A DNA stretch of 64,000 nucleotides from RHLJ01 sp048058975 (GCA_048058975.1 JBLLNP010000012.1:15175-79174); one strand, 5' to 3'; shown: positions 9,543-16,968, counted from the first letter of the stretch. A program made the numbers and translations. The notes: generated by a model from the letters alone, not told the origin.

Positions 9543-9884
9543 TCAGGCTTTTTTTACAAACTCTGATTTCAGAGCCATTGAGCCAAACCCATCTATTTTA
9601 CAATCCAGATTGTGATCTCCATCGGCTAATCTGATATTTTTCACTTTGGTACCTGCTTTTATAGGTTTTGGAGCTCCTTTAACCGGTAAATCCTTAATCA
9701 CAATAACAGTATCACCATCACTAAGTTGATTTCCATTAGAATCCAGAATTACTATACCGGATTCTTTGTTTTCCAAAGCCGGAACCCACTCATGTCCGCA
9801 TTCCGGGCAAGCATAGAGGTCTTCTCTCATAAAATACCCATAGGGAGATTTACAATGGGGACAGGGCTTCATTTCGTCTGACAT
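9543..9884 (-). CDS. yjdM: YjdM (PhnA-like) zinc ribbon protein
   Basis: Small cytosolic protein, 113 residues, of the YjdM/PhnA family. An N-terminal zinc ribbon (residues 8-33) has two CxxC knuckles, CPHCKSPYG and CPECGHEW. The rest is the family's beta-rich C-terminal domain with GDTVIVIKDLPVKG and GSMALKSEFVKKA. Despite the historical name phosphonoacetate hydrolase, the general biochemical role of these proteins is poorly defined and I do not assign a reaction. It is convergent with the M42 gene (23 bases between ends) and lies downstream of the helicase gene on the same strand. Confidence 0.9.
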   Translation of the reverse strand: MSDEMKPCPHCKSPYGYFMREDLYACPECGHEWVPALENKESGIVILDSNGNQLSDGDTVIVIKDLPVKGAPKPIKAGTKVKNIRLADGDHNLDCKIDGFGSMALKSEFVKKA

Positions 9885-9966
9885 GACTATCTATTTAGCT
9901 TTTTATAAATCTAAAGATGAACATACAAATAGCTTAGAATAAATTTCGAGTTATTGAACCTGAATT

Positions 9967-11235
9967 TTATCCGTTATCCAGACTCCTTGAAGAAGGCTTG
10001 ATTGTATTCCAACTCCTGGTTTTGCCAGAGCCAAAGTTTTTCTTTTTTGGTTTTTTGTTAGGATTTCTTTTCTGAGGAACAGTAAGAACCTCAGTTCCAT
10101 CGTCAGGATAAGAATGATCTTTAACAACGGCGATTTCTTGTTTGATCAGTTTTTGAATGTCTTTCAGGAAAGGTCGTTCATCACCGGCACAAAAAGATAT
10201 TGCTAATCCGCTTGAACCTGCACGTCCCGTTCTTCCGATACGATGCACATAGGTTTCAGGAATATTTGGAAGATCGTAATTGATAACATGCGAAATGTCA
10301 TCTACATCAATTCCACGCGCAGCAATATCGGTGGCGACTAACACATTCAGGTCACCGTCTTTAAAATTATTCAGAGCTCGTTGCCGGGCTGGCTGCGATT
10401 TATTTCCATGAATGGCTTCTGCAGGAATTCCAGCCTGAATCAGCGTTTTAACAATTTTATTAGCGCCGTGTTTGGTTCTCGAAAATACAATAGAAGAAGT
10501 GATTTCGTCTTCCTTGAGTAACTCAGTTAGCAGCTTCGATTTATTCCCTTTACTTACGTAATACAGCTTCTGGTCTACTTTCTCGGCTGTGGTTTGCTTT
10601 GGTTTGATGGTAACGGTCTTGTAGTCTCCCAGAATTCGGGTAGAAAGCTCTACAATAGCCGGAGGCATGGTAGCGGAGAAAAACAAGGATTGCCGCTTCT
10701 GAGGCAATTTTGCAATGATCTTTTTGATGTCGTGAATGAATCCCATGTCCAGCATTTGATCCGCTTCATCCAACACAAAGTATTCTACGTCTTTGAGGGA
10801 AATAAACCCTTGATTCATTAAATCCAGTAACCGACCGGGAGTAGCCACGAGGATATCAGTTCCTTTGCGTAACGCGTTGGTTTGAGCCTTTTGCTTCACA
10901 CCGCCAAAAATTACTGTGTTTCTGATGCCGGTATATTTTCCATAAACAGAAAAACTATCTGCAATTTGGATAGCGAGTTCCCGAGTGGGAGTAACCACCA
11001 AAGACTTTATTGTACGGCGCTGGTTTTCATTTGAGTGCGCTTCGTACAGGTGCTGAAGTATCGGAATGGCAAAGGCAGCGGTTTTTCCGGTACCGGTTTG
11101 AGCACAGCCCAACAGGTCGTGATGCTTCAGAAGAATTGGAATTGATTGTTCCTGAATAGGAGTAGGAGTGGTGTAACCCTCACCCTTAAGTGCTTTAAGA
11201 ATGGGTTCGACCAAATGTAATTCGTTAAATGTCAT
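9967..11235 (-). CDS. rhlE: DEAD-box RNA helicase (RhlE-type)
   Basis: ATP-dependent RNA helicase, 422 residues. Motifs in order: Q motif TPTPIQEQSIP, motif I AQTGTGKT, Ia PTRELAIQ, Ib TPGRLLDL, II DEADQMLDMGF, III SAT, IV VFSRTKHGANKI, V ATDIAARGID and VI HRIGRTGRAG. The tail after about residue 375 is basic and low in complexity (KRNPNKKPKKKNFGSGKTRSW), as in RhlE/CsdA-type helicases that act in ribosome assembly and RNA decay. The RhlE label rests on general likeness; other DEAD-box subgroups are possible. Its 246-base upstream gap may hold a structured leader. Confidence 0.92.
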   Translation of the reverse strand: MTFNELHLVEPILKALKGEGYTTPTPIQEQSIPILLKHHDLLGCAQTGTGKTAAFAIPILQHLYEAHSNENQRRTIKSLVVTPTRELAIQIADSFSVYGKYTGIRNTVIFGGVKQKAQTNALRKGTDILVATPGRLLDLMNQGFISLKDVEYFVLDEADQMLDMGFIHDIKKIIAKLPQKRQSLFFSATMPPAIVELSTRILGDYKTVTIKPKQTTAEKVDQKLYYVSKGNKSKLLTELLKEDEITSSIVFSRTKHGANKIVKTLIQAGIPAEAIHGNKSQPARQRALNNFKDGDLNVLVATDIAARGIDVDDISHVINYDLPNIPETYVHRIGRTGRAGSSGLAISFCAGDERPFLKDIQKLIKQEIAVVKDHSYPDDGTEVLTVPQKRNPNKKPKKKNFGSGKTRSWNTIKPSSRSLDNG

Positions 11236-11481
11236 AGTTTTAGTATAAAAGAAAGAGGAGGGAGTTGAAGATAGAGCTCAGAAATTTCCCGGATTATAAT
11301 TATGAAGCATATGCGTGCCGGGGAGGCAACTCTATTCTTATATACTACATCGAAGCTTCAAGATACAGCTAATTAAACTGGTAAGTACTATGGGGTTTAT
11401 TTGCGTTTCCTGAACTGCGACTTACCAAACCTGTTCTGAACTTTATTCAGAATGCAACCAGCAAGCTTCCGCTTACATTTG
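11236..11481. other. Gap upstream of the helicase gene
   Basis: No convincing gene. It contains a purine-rich stretch just before the helicase start and a small inverted repeat at 11434-11452 (TTCTGAA, five-base loop, TTCAGAA), which could end transcription of the small gene at 11482-11745 but has no T-run. The left edge of the accessory zone is somewhere here. Confidence 0.4.
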
Positions 11482-11745
11482 CTAGAAGTTGAAGTTTGTA
11501 TAGATCATCCAGAATAGTAATACAAGACTGATAATTACAAATGGGATGATTAGAACTCTTGAGACTAAAGTTCTTCGGTACTTTCTTTGATAAATGATCT
11601 TACTTTTTCTTTGCAGAGTAACAATATCAAGATGTGAGTTAGAGCGGGTAGCTTTTGATTTTCCCAGCTCTTTGAAGAAGGTCTTCTTTCTTTGTAGTTG
11701 CCGATTATGCTTAATTGTTTTTGCAGCTTGAACTAAGAATCCCAT
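11482..11745 (-). CDS. Small single-pass membrane protein, unknown function
   Basis: 87 residues, not recognised. A basic cytosolic-looking region (residues 1-60, rich in Lys and Arg: RKKTFFKELGKSK) is followed by RRTLVSRVLIIPF and one hydrophobic helix (about 65-83), so it is probably anchored by its C-terminus. The start is well set by a perfect Shine-Dalgarno sequence, GGAGGAG, five bases before ATG, unusual for this region where ribosome sites are weak. A diverged copy with an early stop lies at 15821-16081, and the upstream 55 bases are also duplicated. No function is assigned. Confidence 0.75.
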   Translation of the reverse strand: MGFLVQAAKTIKHNRQLQRKKTFFKELGKSKATRSNSHLDIVTLQRKSKIIYQRKYRRTLVSRVLIIPFVIISLVLLFWMIYTNFNF

Positions 11746-11800
11746 AACTCCTCCTTATTTAAACTCAGAGACTGTACTGAAGACAGGAAGGGAAGGTTTC
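11746..11800 (-). repeat. Duplicated 5' leader of the small membrane protein gene, copy 1
   Basis: About 55 bases upstream of the ATG, including the GGAGGAG ribosome site, match 16082-16136 with only a few differences (shared blocks include ACTCCTCCTTA, GTACTGAAG and GGGAAGGTTTCAA on the plus strand). Similarity ends at the AAGGTTTCAA block in both copies. The leader therefore moved together with the gene. Confidence 0.8.
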
Positions 11801-11886
11801 AATTAAAGCTAAAGCGGATACTGAATCCAGTTCATCACAGGCTGCCTGAGCTAGATTGGGTGATTAATGATAATTGATAGGGCTTC

Positions 11887-12285
11887 TTAAAACTGCTCTT
11901 CGAAGAAAAACAGAACCAGTCCGTTAGGCTCAATAACAGAAAAGCTACGGTGCCCCCAAGATTGATTGGTTAATTCTTGCTTAAATGGAATTCCGTTTAT
12001 TTTGTATTTCTCAAAAAGCTGATCGATTTCCCATACCTGAATACACATAAAAGCACCTTGAGGATGTCTGTAATCCAGTCCGGCTACTTTATGTTCCTCA
12101 CTATTAGGAGTTTGCAGAATTTCGATTAAGCCATTCCCCACCTTGTACAGAGCGCCTTTGTCATCTTCATTTCTATCCCAAGAATGCTCTAAAGAAAAAC
12201 CAAGATTAGATTCAAAGAACGTACGGGTTTCAGCGTATTTTTTTGTGAAGTATGTAAAGCGAAAAGCCCCGTTTAGTTTATTCAT
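11887..12285 (-). CDS. VOC (glyoxalase/bleomycin resistance) family protein
   Basis: 132-residue protein of the vicinal oxygen chelate superfamily. Two beta-alpha-beta-beta modules are visible: FRFTYFTKKYAETRTFFESNLGFSL at the start (shown by FTYFTKKYAET and FFESNLGF), and GAFMCIQVWEIDQLFEKYK followed by GHRSFSVIEPNGLVLFFFE, where EPNGLVLFFFE supplies the usual C-terminal metal Glu. The superfamily includes glyoxalase I, dioxygenases and antibiotic-binding proteins; the substrate cannot be told. A second, distant VOC gene lies at 16477-16884. It sits within the cassette-like zone, downstream of a palindromic element at 12449-12576. Confidence 0.85.
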   Translation of the reverse strand: MNKLNGAFRFTYFTKKYAETRTFFESNLGFSLEHSWDRNEDDKGALYKVGNGLIEILQTPNSEEHKVAGLDYRHPQGAFMCIQVWEIDQLFEKYKINGIPFKQELTNQSWGHRSFSVIEPNGLVLFFFEEQF

Positions 12286-12448
12286 ATTGAATGCTCAAAT
12301 GTAGTTTAAAAACAGAAAGAAGTTCTTAAAATTGGCATTCAATTATATTCTTAAGTATTGATTACCATGATTTCTATTATCTATTTACCAGTTAATTGTA
12401 AAAGAGTAAGGAAGGGAGATTAGATTACTTTATCGAGCGTAAATAGAA

Positions 12449-12576
12449 GCAACGGTTTGGCTATGAGTAGTTGCGTGGATTAGCACTAAACTTTGGAAGT
12501 ACTTACCAAACTGAAAATCCGCAAGGATTTTCGTAAGTAGGCTAGTACTAGCAATAAACTATATACGGTGTTAGCA
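12449..12576 (-). repeat. attC-like palindromic element 1
   Basis: On the minus strand it opens GCTAACACCGTATATAG and closes CCAAACCGTTGC, directly after the DUF3995 gene. The centre is a nested hairpin: GAAAATCC (12513-12520), loop GCAA, GGATTTTC (12525-12532), flanked by ACTTAC (12501-12506) and GTAAGT (12533-12538). The left end differs from the ACAACA form of the other elements, but the right-hand CCGTTG is shared. From memory, very similar stretches recur between genes in many Bacteroidota genomes. Confidence 0.7.
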
Positions 12577-12584
12577 CCAGTTCT

Positions 12585-13004
12585 TTATTTCATAAGTTGA
12601 ATTATCATTCCAAATATTCCGATTATTAAACATAAAGGCGAAAAGAATTTGGTGTCCAATTTTCCGAAATCAGTTTTCTTTATGCTTTTAAAAAATCCAA
12701 CATATTTAAATTCGCCAATTGCTCGTAACAGAAATATTGTAGGTATTATCCAACTTCCGTATTTCATAATCCATTCAGGTAAATTATTTTCAAAAAGTCC
12801 AGATTTAAGAACATAAAAAATTCCGAATGCTGTTAATCCAATTCCAACTATCGCGCTATCAATTTTTTTTGGATTCAATACTCTTTCTCCGCTTTCCTTT
12901 GTCGGTAACGATTCCGCAAAACCAAATTTTCCTCCAACAACCCAATTGAAATGAATTAGTCCAAGTCCAATTAATATTATGCTTAATAAAATTGATAAAA
13001 TCAT
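12585..13004 (-). CDS. DUF3995 family membrane protein
   Basis: Integral membrane protein of about 139 residues with four hydrophobic segments. LGLIHFNWVVGGKFGF in the first helix, followed by LPTKESGERVLNPKKIDSAI, is the hallmark of DUF3995. No function is known. The open frame begins at 13127, but the first 30 residues of that longer form (MAGLSPKVAEQLF and TTVLSPAR) are translated from the repeat at 13036-13163 and are not family sequence. I therefore place the start at the ATG at 13004 (MILSILLSIILIGLGL). No strong ribosome site is seen, so an intermediate start is possible. Confidence 0.75.
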   Translation of the reverse strand: MILSILLSIILIGLGLIHFNWVVGGKFGFAESLPTKESGERVLNPKKIDSAIVGIGLTAFGIFYVLKSGLFENNLPEWIMKYGSWIIPTIFLLRAIGEFKYVGFFKSIKKTDFGKLDTKFFSPLCLIIGIFGMIIQLMK

Positions 13005-13035
13005 AGTTTTCAATTTGTTGCTCTCAAATTTCTGA

Positions 13036-13163
13036 TAACGTGCTGGACTAAGTACAGTGGTTTTACCATTGAATTTAGTCCAAGTTGGGAAGAGTTGCTC
13101 TGCAACTTTTGGACTTAGTCCAGCCACGTTGAGAAGAAGTAGCGGAGCGAATTCTTTTCAACG
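13036..13163 (-). repeat. 128-bp inverted-repeat element, copy 1 (attC-like element 2)
   Basis: A composite palindrome about 95% identical to 20215-20343. Outer arms GCTGGACTAAGT (plus strand, near 13042) and ACTTAGTCCAGC (near 13113) enclose the central block GTTGCTCTGCAAC; next comes a second hairpin made of GTTGAGAAGAA and TTCTTTTCAAC around the GTAGCGGAGCGAA loop. On the minus strand it lies directly after the element at 13159-13320, giving a tandem pair, the same order as at 20215-20391. It is open in one frame and creates a false N-terminus for the DUF3995 gene. Confidence 0.85.
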
Positions 13164-13320
13164 CCTTGATAAAAAACGTAGGGAGTGAATAGTACTTTGC
13201 TTTCAATAACCTACGAGCCAAGACCGATTTCTAAATTTATATTTTACTTGGCGGAATCTATAGAATCAGATGAACTTTCGGATTGCAGAAAACCCCTATG
13301 TTTTTTATCTATTGTTGTGT
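13159..13320 (-). repeat. attC-like palindromic element 3
   Basis: Long inverted repeat: GATAAAAAACGTAGGG (13168-13183) against CCCTATGTTTTTTATC (13294-13309), 15 of 16 bases paired, enclosing 110 bases. On the minus strand it begins ACACAACAATA and ends AAGGCGTTG, matching the end pattern of the other elements. It lies directly downstream of the DUF3667 gene. The plus-strand open frame here (13185-13388) is not considered a gene. Confidence 0.75.
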
Positions 13321-13327
13321 TTAGTAT

Positions 13328-14065
13328 TTATTCTATCAATATTTTTTCCACTAGAACATATAAAAGACCAGAGGTAAGCATCATATAAAGAATGTAGGTT
13401 GATATGGAGCGAAGTATGTTAACAATTCGATTTCCTTCTGCGAAAAATTGCCAAAACACCCAAAAGGTGTAAGAGACAGAAAGAATGACAGGTATTACTT
13501 CTAAAAGTTCATAATCAATGAATACTTCAAAGGTTATAAAAATTGAGTAAAAAATTGCTTGCTGACCTGTAATATAAGCATTCAATACAATGTGCTCTAA
13601 ATAATTTCTCCCATACCCTAAAAAGGATATAAAAGAAGCAAAGGAAAAAAATGGTATAAGAAGTAAGGTTGTGTAAGCATAATTCGTGGAAAACCAAGTT
13701 AAGGATGATGGTATTTCAGACTTTCTTTCAGAATCATAAGAAAAAAAACCTGAAATCAGGTCATCTATCAAAGTGTTCTGTTCGGCTAGACGAGAAATTA
13801 GAAAATAAACTGTTGAAATTACCAGCACATAAGCTATTGGTTTAAAGTGATATTTTCTCTTCCCGTTTAGAAAATCTTCAATACTTTGCCCTGGGCATAC
13901 AAACAAATTTATTAATGTATAGAAAAACCCTTTATTAATGAGGAAAACACTCTCAGAAATTTGATTTAAAAAATTCGGAAGGTTTATTCTACTGACTTTT
14001 GAGTCTTGCCCGCAATTACTGCAAAATTTTCCTTCAACTGTTGTTCCGCAATTCTTACAATCCAT
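13328..14065 (-). CDS. DUF3667 zinc-ribbon membrane protein
   Basis: 245 residues. An N-terminal zinc ribbon (residues 3-20) has two CxxC knuckles, CKNCGT and CSNCGQ, as in DUF3667 proteins of Bacteroidota. The conserved family block follows: GFFYTLINLFVCPGQSIEDFLNGKRKYHFKP (seen here as CPGQSIEDFLNGKR). About five hydrophobic segments lie from residue 75 to the end (YVLVISTVYFLISRL, LLLIPFFSFASFISFL and others). No function is known for the family. AAGGAAA precedes the ATG. Its upstream gap is a near copy of the gap upstream of the 20415-21068 gene. Confidence 0.8.
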   Translation of the reverse strand: MDCKNCGTTVEGKFCSNCGQDSKVSRINLPNFLNQISESVFLINKGFFYTLINLFVCPGQSIEDFLNGKRKYHFKPIAYVLVISTVYFLISRLAEQNTLIDDLISGFFSYDSERKSEIPSSLTWFSTNYAYTTLLLIPFFSFASFISFLGYGRNYLEHIVLNAYITGQQAIFYSIFITFEVFIDYELLEVIPVILSVSYTFWVFWQFFAEGNRIVNILRSISTYILYMMLTSGLLYVLVEKILIE

Positions 14066-14084
14066 TTTCCTTCAGTATTAAACA

Positions 14085-14303
14085 CAACAACGGCATAACA
14101 CGCATACAATTCATGTTATCCCAACTGCATGTGTAAGTTTTATTCATTATATCCTTCTAATTCATGAGGATATAATGAATAAATGAAAGAATAAGACAAA
14201 TGTCCATATTCAGTATATCCTAAATAAGAATCAGCTAAGCGCTTTCTTAACTCTGTTTAAAAGCGCAGAAGTAATTTCCTGATCCGAGCCTTCAAAGTTT
14301 TCA
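14085..14303 (-). repeat. 219-bp direct repeat, copy A
   Basis: Matches 21086-21303 at roughly 95%, with a one-base length difference near 14115-14125. It contains, on the minus strand, the last 24 codons of sua5, a perfect 16-bp hairpin (14140-14155 with 14167-14182), and an attC-like end, ATGCGTGTTATGCCGTTGTTG. Left of 14085 and right of 14303 the two copies are unrelated. Copy B carries the intact sua5 gene and so is the likely source. Confidence 0.9.
14231..14303 (-). pseudogene. 3' fragment of sua5
   Basis: Translates on the minus strand to about 23 residues ending SALLNRVKKALS plus stop, the exact tail of the intact protein encoded at 21231-22175. The rest of the gene is absent; upstream is the 3' flank of the GH26-like gene. 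There is no start codon or ribosome site, so it is a remnant carried within the 219-base repeat. Confidence 0.88.
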
Positions 14304-14324
14304 GCCTCAAAGAGACATGATAAA

Positions 14325-15428
14325 TTAATCGTTTGATCGATACCCAAGTTGGTTAAAGAGATCAGGAGATTGCTTTAAATAACGATCTTTACTTGTTTCC
14401 AGAAACCATGCGTTCGAAATTTGTTCATTATTATAAAGCCGAGCGTCTTTCCAATCTGATAGCCCTTCAATATTTATTCTTCTCCAGTCCTCGTTGATAA
14501 AGCAGATGGCTTTGATATTCTTTTCATAGACAAGAGAGAAGAAGTTTACAAACCAATTGTCCCATACTTTAGTATCCTTTTTCCCAATGCCAAAAACAGG
14601 GTTGGTCTCCGCAATCATAACCGGTTTTTTGTGCTGCTTTGCAAAGTTGAGAACTGTATTTCCCTCCGTATTTATTCCCGCTTTCGAATAGGCGTGTGAA
14701 AATATTGAAATACCAATCCAATCCACATAGTCATCACCAGGGTACCAATCTGAAACTGCATAGTTTTTGTAAGGCACAGAGGCATAAGAATGCCAGACAA
14801 AAGCAACATTATCAACATCCTTGGATCGCATATAATCAACTATATACTTATAGGCTTCAACAAATTCATTGGGCTCTAATTCGTTGTGCGGACCATCGAA
14901 CTCATATCCAATACGGAGATAAACCGGACGGTCGATCGTTTTTACCCAGTCAGAATATTGTTTCAGAACGGAATCATATACACCATTCGCGGTATTCTTT
15001 GCAACATTCCATTTTCCAACCATCCACATTGCACTGTGTAAAACTGAGTTAGGAAACTTATCAACAATCATTTGATGATTTTGACTGGATCCGGTGATAT
15101 TAGTATGAAATTCTGTAACGCCTTTAAATTCTGTAATAGCCCAATAGGCTGACCAACCTGCGGGATTAACTTCATCCGGGAAACTTCTTTTATACTCTTT
15201 GATGGACTCAACAGTCTGCCCCATAATCAGGAGTGTTTTGCCAGCAGGAGGGACGAATTTAGTTTTCTCAAACTCGTAAACAAAATCAGGGTCGACATCA
15301 GTCTTTATTTTAGAAACCATTTCTTTAGTAGCGTTTATTTGTTCTTCTGGCGATTTCTTTTGGATGTTCGAGCATGATACAATTATCAAAAAAAATGCTA
15401 CAAACACTATCAGTTTAGATTGATACAT
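14325..15428 (-). CDS. GH26-like glycoside hydrolase lipoprotein
   Basis: 367-residue lipoprotein: the signal sequence MYQSKLIVFVAFFLIIVSC has a lipobox ending in Cys19. The body resembles a clan A (beta/alpha)8 hydrolase of family GH26 (beta-mannanase and related). Acid/base candidate Glu176 is in YLRIGYEFDGPHN, preceded by the family's RP-containing strand. Nucleophile candidate Glu274 is in PVMIAETNPVFG, with aromatic motifs WIGISIFSH and CFINEDWRR around it. The substrate (mannan, or another glycan) cannot be told, and DUF-type relatives of GH26 exist. It stands alone, without a polysaccharide utilisation locus. Its 3' flank is the copied sua5 tail, and its 5' gap carries two hairpins. 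Confidence 0.75.
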   Translation of the reverse strand: MYQSKLIVFVAFFLIIVSCSNIQKKSPEEQINATKEMVSKIKTDVDPDFVYEFEKTKFVPPAGKTLLIMGQTVESIKEYKRSFPDEVNPAGWSAYWAITEFKGVTEFHTNITGSSQNHQMIVDKFPNSVLHSAMWMVGKWNVAKNTANGVYDSVLKQYSDWVKTIDRPVYLRIGYEFDGPHNELEPNEFVEAYKYIVDYMRSKDVDNVAFVWHSYASVPYKNYAVSDWYPGDDYVDWIGISIFSHAYSKAGINTEGNTVLNFAKQHKKPVMIAETNPVFGIGKKDTKVWDNWFVNFFSLVYEKNIKAICFINEDWRRINIEGLSDWKDARLYNNEQISNAWFLETSKDRYLKQSPDLFNQLGYRSND

Positions 15429-15705
15429 AAATCGGTATTATACTTTCGGTGAGTTAATAACCAATAAAGCAGGTTAAGCCTTCAATTCCAAGTAATTAGT
15501 CGTACCGGCAAAAATGTCTGGGATTTGGATTTCAGAGAGGATTGAGGCGGTGCTTAAGAATTGGATTGCTAAGAAGGCTCTAGAGACAAGGAAAAAAATT
15601 AGCGTAATGATCTCCCAACGATCTTTCAAGGTTACAACTTGAAAGTAACAGTATAGAAGGTTTCCAGACTTTAATTTTGTTTTCAGGATTAGAATAAAAG
15701 CCCTA

Positions 15706-15763
15706 AAGCAAGTCTGAGACTTGCTTTTCTTTTTCTCTTAAGTCGCAGACTTAAGAGAAAAAG
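15706..15763. repeat. Two tandem perfect hairpins
   Basis: Hairpin 1: AAGCAAGTC (15706-15714), loop TGA, GACTTGCTT (15718-15726). Hairpin 2: CTTTTTCTCTTAAGTC (15729-15744), loop GCA, GACTTAAGAGAAAAAG (15748-15763), 16 paired bases without mismatch. Both have GTC-NNN-GAC apices. They lie in the 392-base gap 15429-15820, which otherwise holds only a copied 3' end of the M42 gene. They may act as a terminator in either direction or be mobile repeat sequences. Confidence 0.75.
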
Positions 15764-15775
15764 AGTAAAGCACTG

Positions 15776-15819
15776 CTGGCTATGCGACCGGATCAGAACT
15801 TTACAGTATTTGGAGATTG
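15776..15819 (+). pseudogene. 3' fragment of the M42 peptidase gene
   Basis: 44 bases match 9475-9518 with one mismatch (A to G). They cover the last codons of the M42 gene (LAMRPDQNFTVFG). The match ends at the G preceding the final A of the stop, and the fragment is joined within one base to the 3' end of the broken small membrane protein gene. In the source locus the same two 3' ends are separated by about 2 kb. Confidence 0.85.
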
Positions 15820-15820
15820 T

Positions 15821-16081
15821 TTAGCTAACTATATAGGTTGAATAAATCCAAAGTAAGAAGCTCATAATTGATAAAGGGTAGATGATTAGGAAGAAAACAA
15901 GTGTTCGTCTGTTTTTTCGTTGATCAACTAAATCCATCCCGAAATTCATTTTCTCAGGTTTGATATAAGTCGATTGAATTTTGTACCTGGAATTCTCACT
16001 GATGGTTTTGAAAAGAGTTTTACCCCTTAACATAGAGTTATTGAACTTCAGTGTTTTTGCAGATTCAGCTCAAATTCCCAT
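15821..16081 (-). pseudogene. Paralog of the small membrane protein with an early TGA stop
   Basis: Aligned without gaps to the 11482-11745 gene. Starting from the equivalent ATG (16081-16079, preceded by GGAGGAG) the codons read M-G-I-stop, then A-E-S-A-K-T-L-K-F-N, matching the intact M-G-F-L-V-Q-A-A-K-T-I-K-H-N. The TGA is codon 4 (16072-16070). Later parts still match (RGKTLFK against RKKTFFK; KNRRTLVFFLIIYPL against KYRRTLVSRVLIIPF) and the membrane helix is kept. A shorter 70-residue product from the ATG at 16033 is possible, but nothing shows a ribosome site there. Confidence 0.75.
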
Positions 16082-16205
16082 AACTCCTCCTTAGTTAAAC
16101 TCAAAAGCAGTACTGAAGGCAGGGAGGGAAGGTTTCAAAATAGAAGAAAATAGAAGCAGTGTTATTTTCTGTTTCATAAACTCAGTATTTAATTAATCAC
16201 TGAAG

Positions 16206-16472
16206 TTATCTTCTGATTTCTTTAAGCAAATCTTTTTTCACGCTTTTTGGCAAATCATCCCATTTTAAGTCAAGTAAAGCCCCTTCAAGTGAATACAGGT
16301 AATAACAAACAGGAAACATCTTACCGGGGTTTTGTTCGCATATCTTTCGGTAAGCTCCTGCGGGTGTTATTTCGGCTAAATCTGCAAGTGAGTAAATCCC
16401 GATTTCATTAAGCCGCCTGTGTATGGTAGCACCAATATTCTTAGCCTTTTTCAGGTTGTTGCTCATTTCCAT
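16206..16472 (-). CDS. TfoX C-terminal domain protein
   Basis: 88 residues forming only the TfoX C-terminal domain: AKNIGATIHRRLNEIGIYSLADLAEITPAGAYRKI, here recognised by NIGATIHRRLNEIGI and GAYRKICEQ, then YYLYSLEGALLDLKWDDLP, with the conserved LEGA and WDDLP. The N-terminal TfoX domain linked to competence regulation is missing. Such stand-alone proteins are common and have no defined role; the helix-hairpin-like pattern suggests nucleic acid or protein binding. It starts four bases after the VOC gene stop, so it is co-transcribed with it and probably with the AraC-type regulator upstream. Confidence 0.85.
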   Translation of the reverse strand: MEMSNNLKKAKNIGATIHRRLNEIGIYSLADLAEITPAGAYRKICEQNPGKMFPVCYYLYSLEGALLDLKWDDLPKSVKKDLLKEIRR

Positions 16473-16476
16473 AGCA

Positions 16477-16884
16477 TTATGCCTGGGGAGGTGAATAGGT
16501 TACTATGTCTATTCCTATTCCGTTTGGATCTACGATGGCAAAATGGCGGTCTCCCCAAACTTCATCCCTTATTTCTATCTCAGGTTTAATATTTTTACTT
16601 TTAAACTGCTTATATACTTCATCAACATTGTCCACTTCAATGGTTAAATAAACGCCTTTTCCGGTAAAGGGAGATTGGAAAATCGGTTTTTGAGTGGGGT
16701 GATAAGGTTTCAGAAAACTAATTTCGGCTGATTTGTCAGGTGTGTGCATTAGAAGATAAAAATCGTTTTCGAAGCTTACACCGAAGCCGAGTATGTTGGT
16801 ATAAAATTCTTTTGTTTCGTTGAATTTCTCTGTGATTATTCCTGCGTTTAATTTCATTTCTTCCGGTTTTGAGCATCTCTCCAA
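16477..16884 (-). CDS. VOC (glyoxalase-like) family protein
   Basis: 135 residues (126 if it starts at Met10, which has GGAAGA just before it). It has the paired VOC modules: LNAGIITEKFNETKEFYTNILGFGV (seen as FNETKEFYTNILGFG) and KGVYLTIEVDNVDEVYKQFKS, ending GDRHFAIVDPNGIGIDIVTY. The second module's metal site is the Asp/Glu region of VDPNGIGIDIV. The substrate is unknown. It lies between the AraC-type regulator (85 bases upstream) and the TfoX-C gene (4 bases downstream). This regulator-VOC-TfoX trio looks like one transferred unit. Confidence 0.85.
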   Translation of the reverse strand: MERCSKPEEMKLNAGIITEKFNETKEFYTNILGFGVSFENDFYLLMHTPDKSAEISFLKPYHPTQKPIFQSPFTGKGVYLTIEVDNVDEVYKQFKSKNIKPEIEIRDEVWGDRHFAIVDPNGIGIDIVTYSPPQA

Positions 16885-16968
16885 TCTGAAGATGCGATTA
16901 TTGTTTTTGTTGATCTGGAAGAAAATTACTGCAGTACTTTCTTTGGAAATTGTAAAAATCGGACAAAG

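Noticed and set aside
13185..13388. Plus-strand 67-codon frame
   Set aside because: It spans the long inverted repeat 13159-13320 and the end of the DUF3667 gene; no ribosome site.
14140..14182. Perfect 16-bp hairpin as an insertion sequence end
   Set aside because: There is no transposase gene nearby, and the hairpin is part of a longer 219-base repeat whose ends do not coincide with it.
16070..16072. Possible TGA recoding (selenocysteine) at codon 4 of the small paralog
   Set aside because: The intact copy has Leu at this place, not Cys, and the next bases form no obvious SECIS-like hairpin; a nonsense change is simpler.
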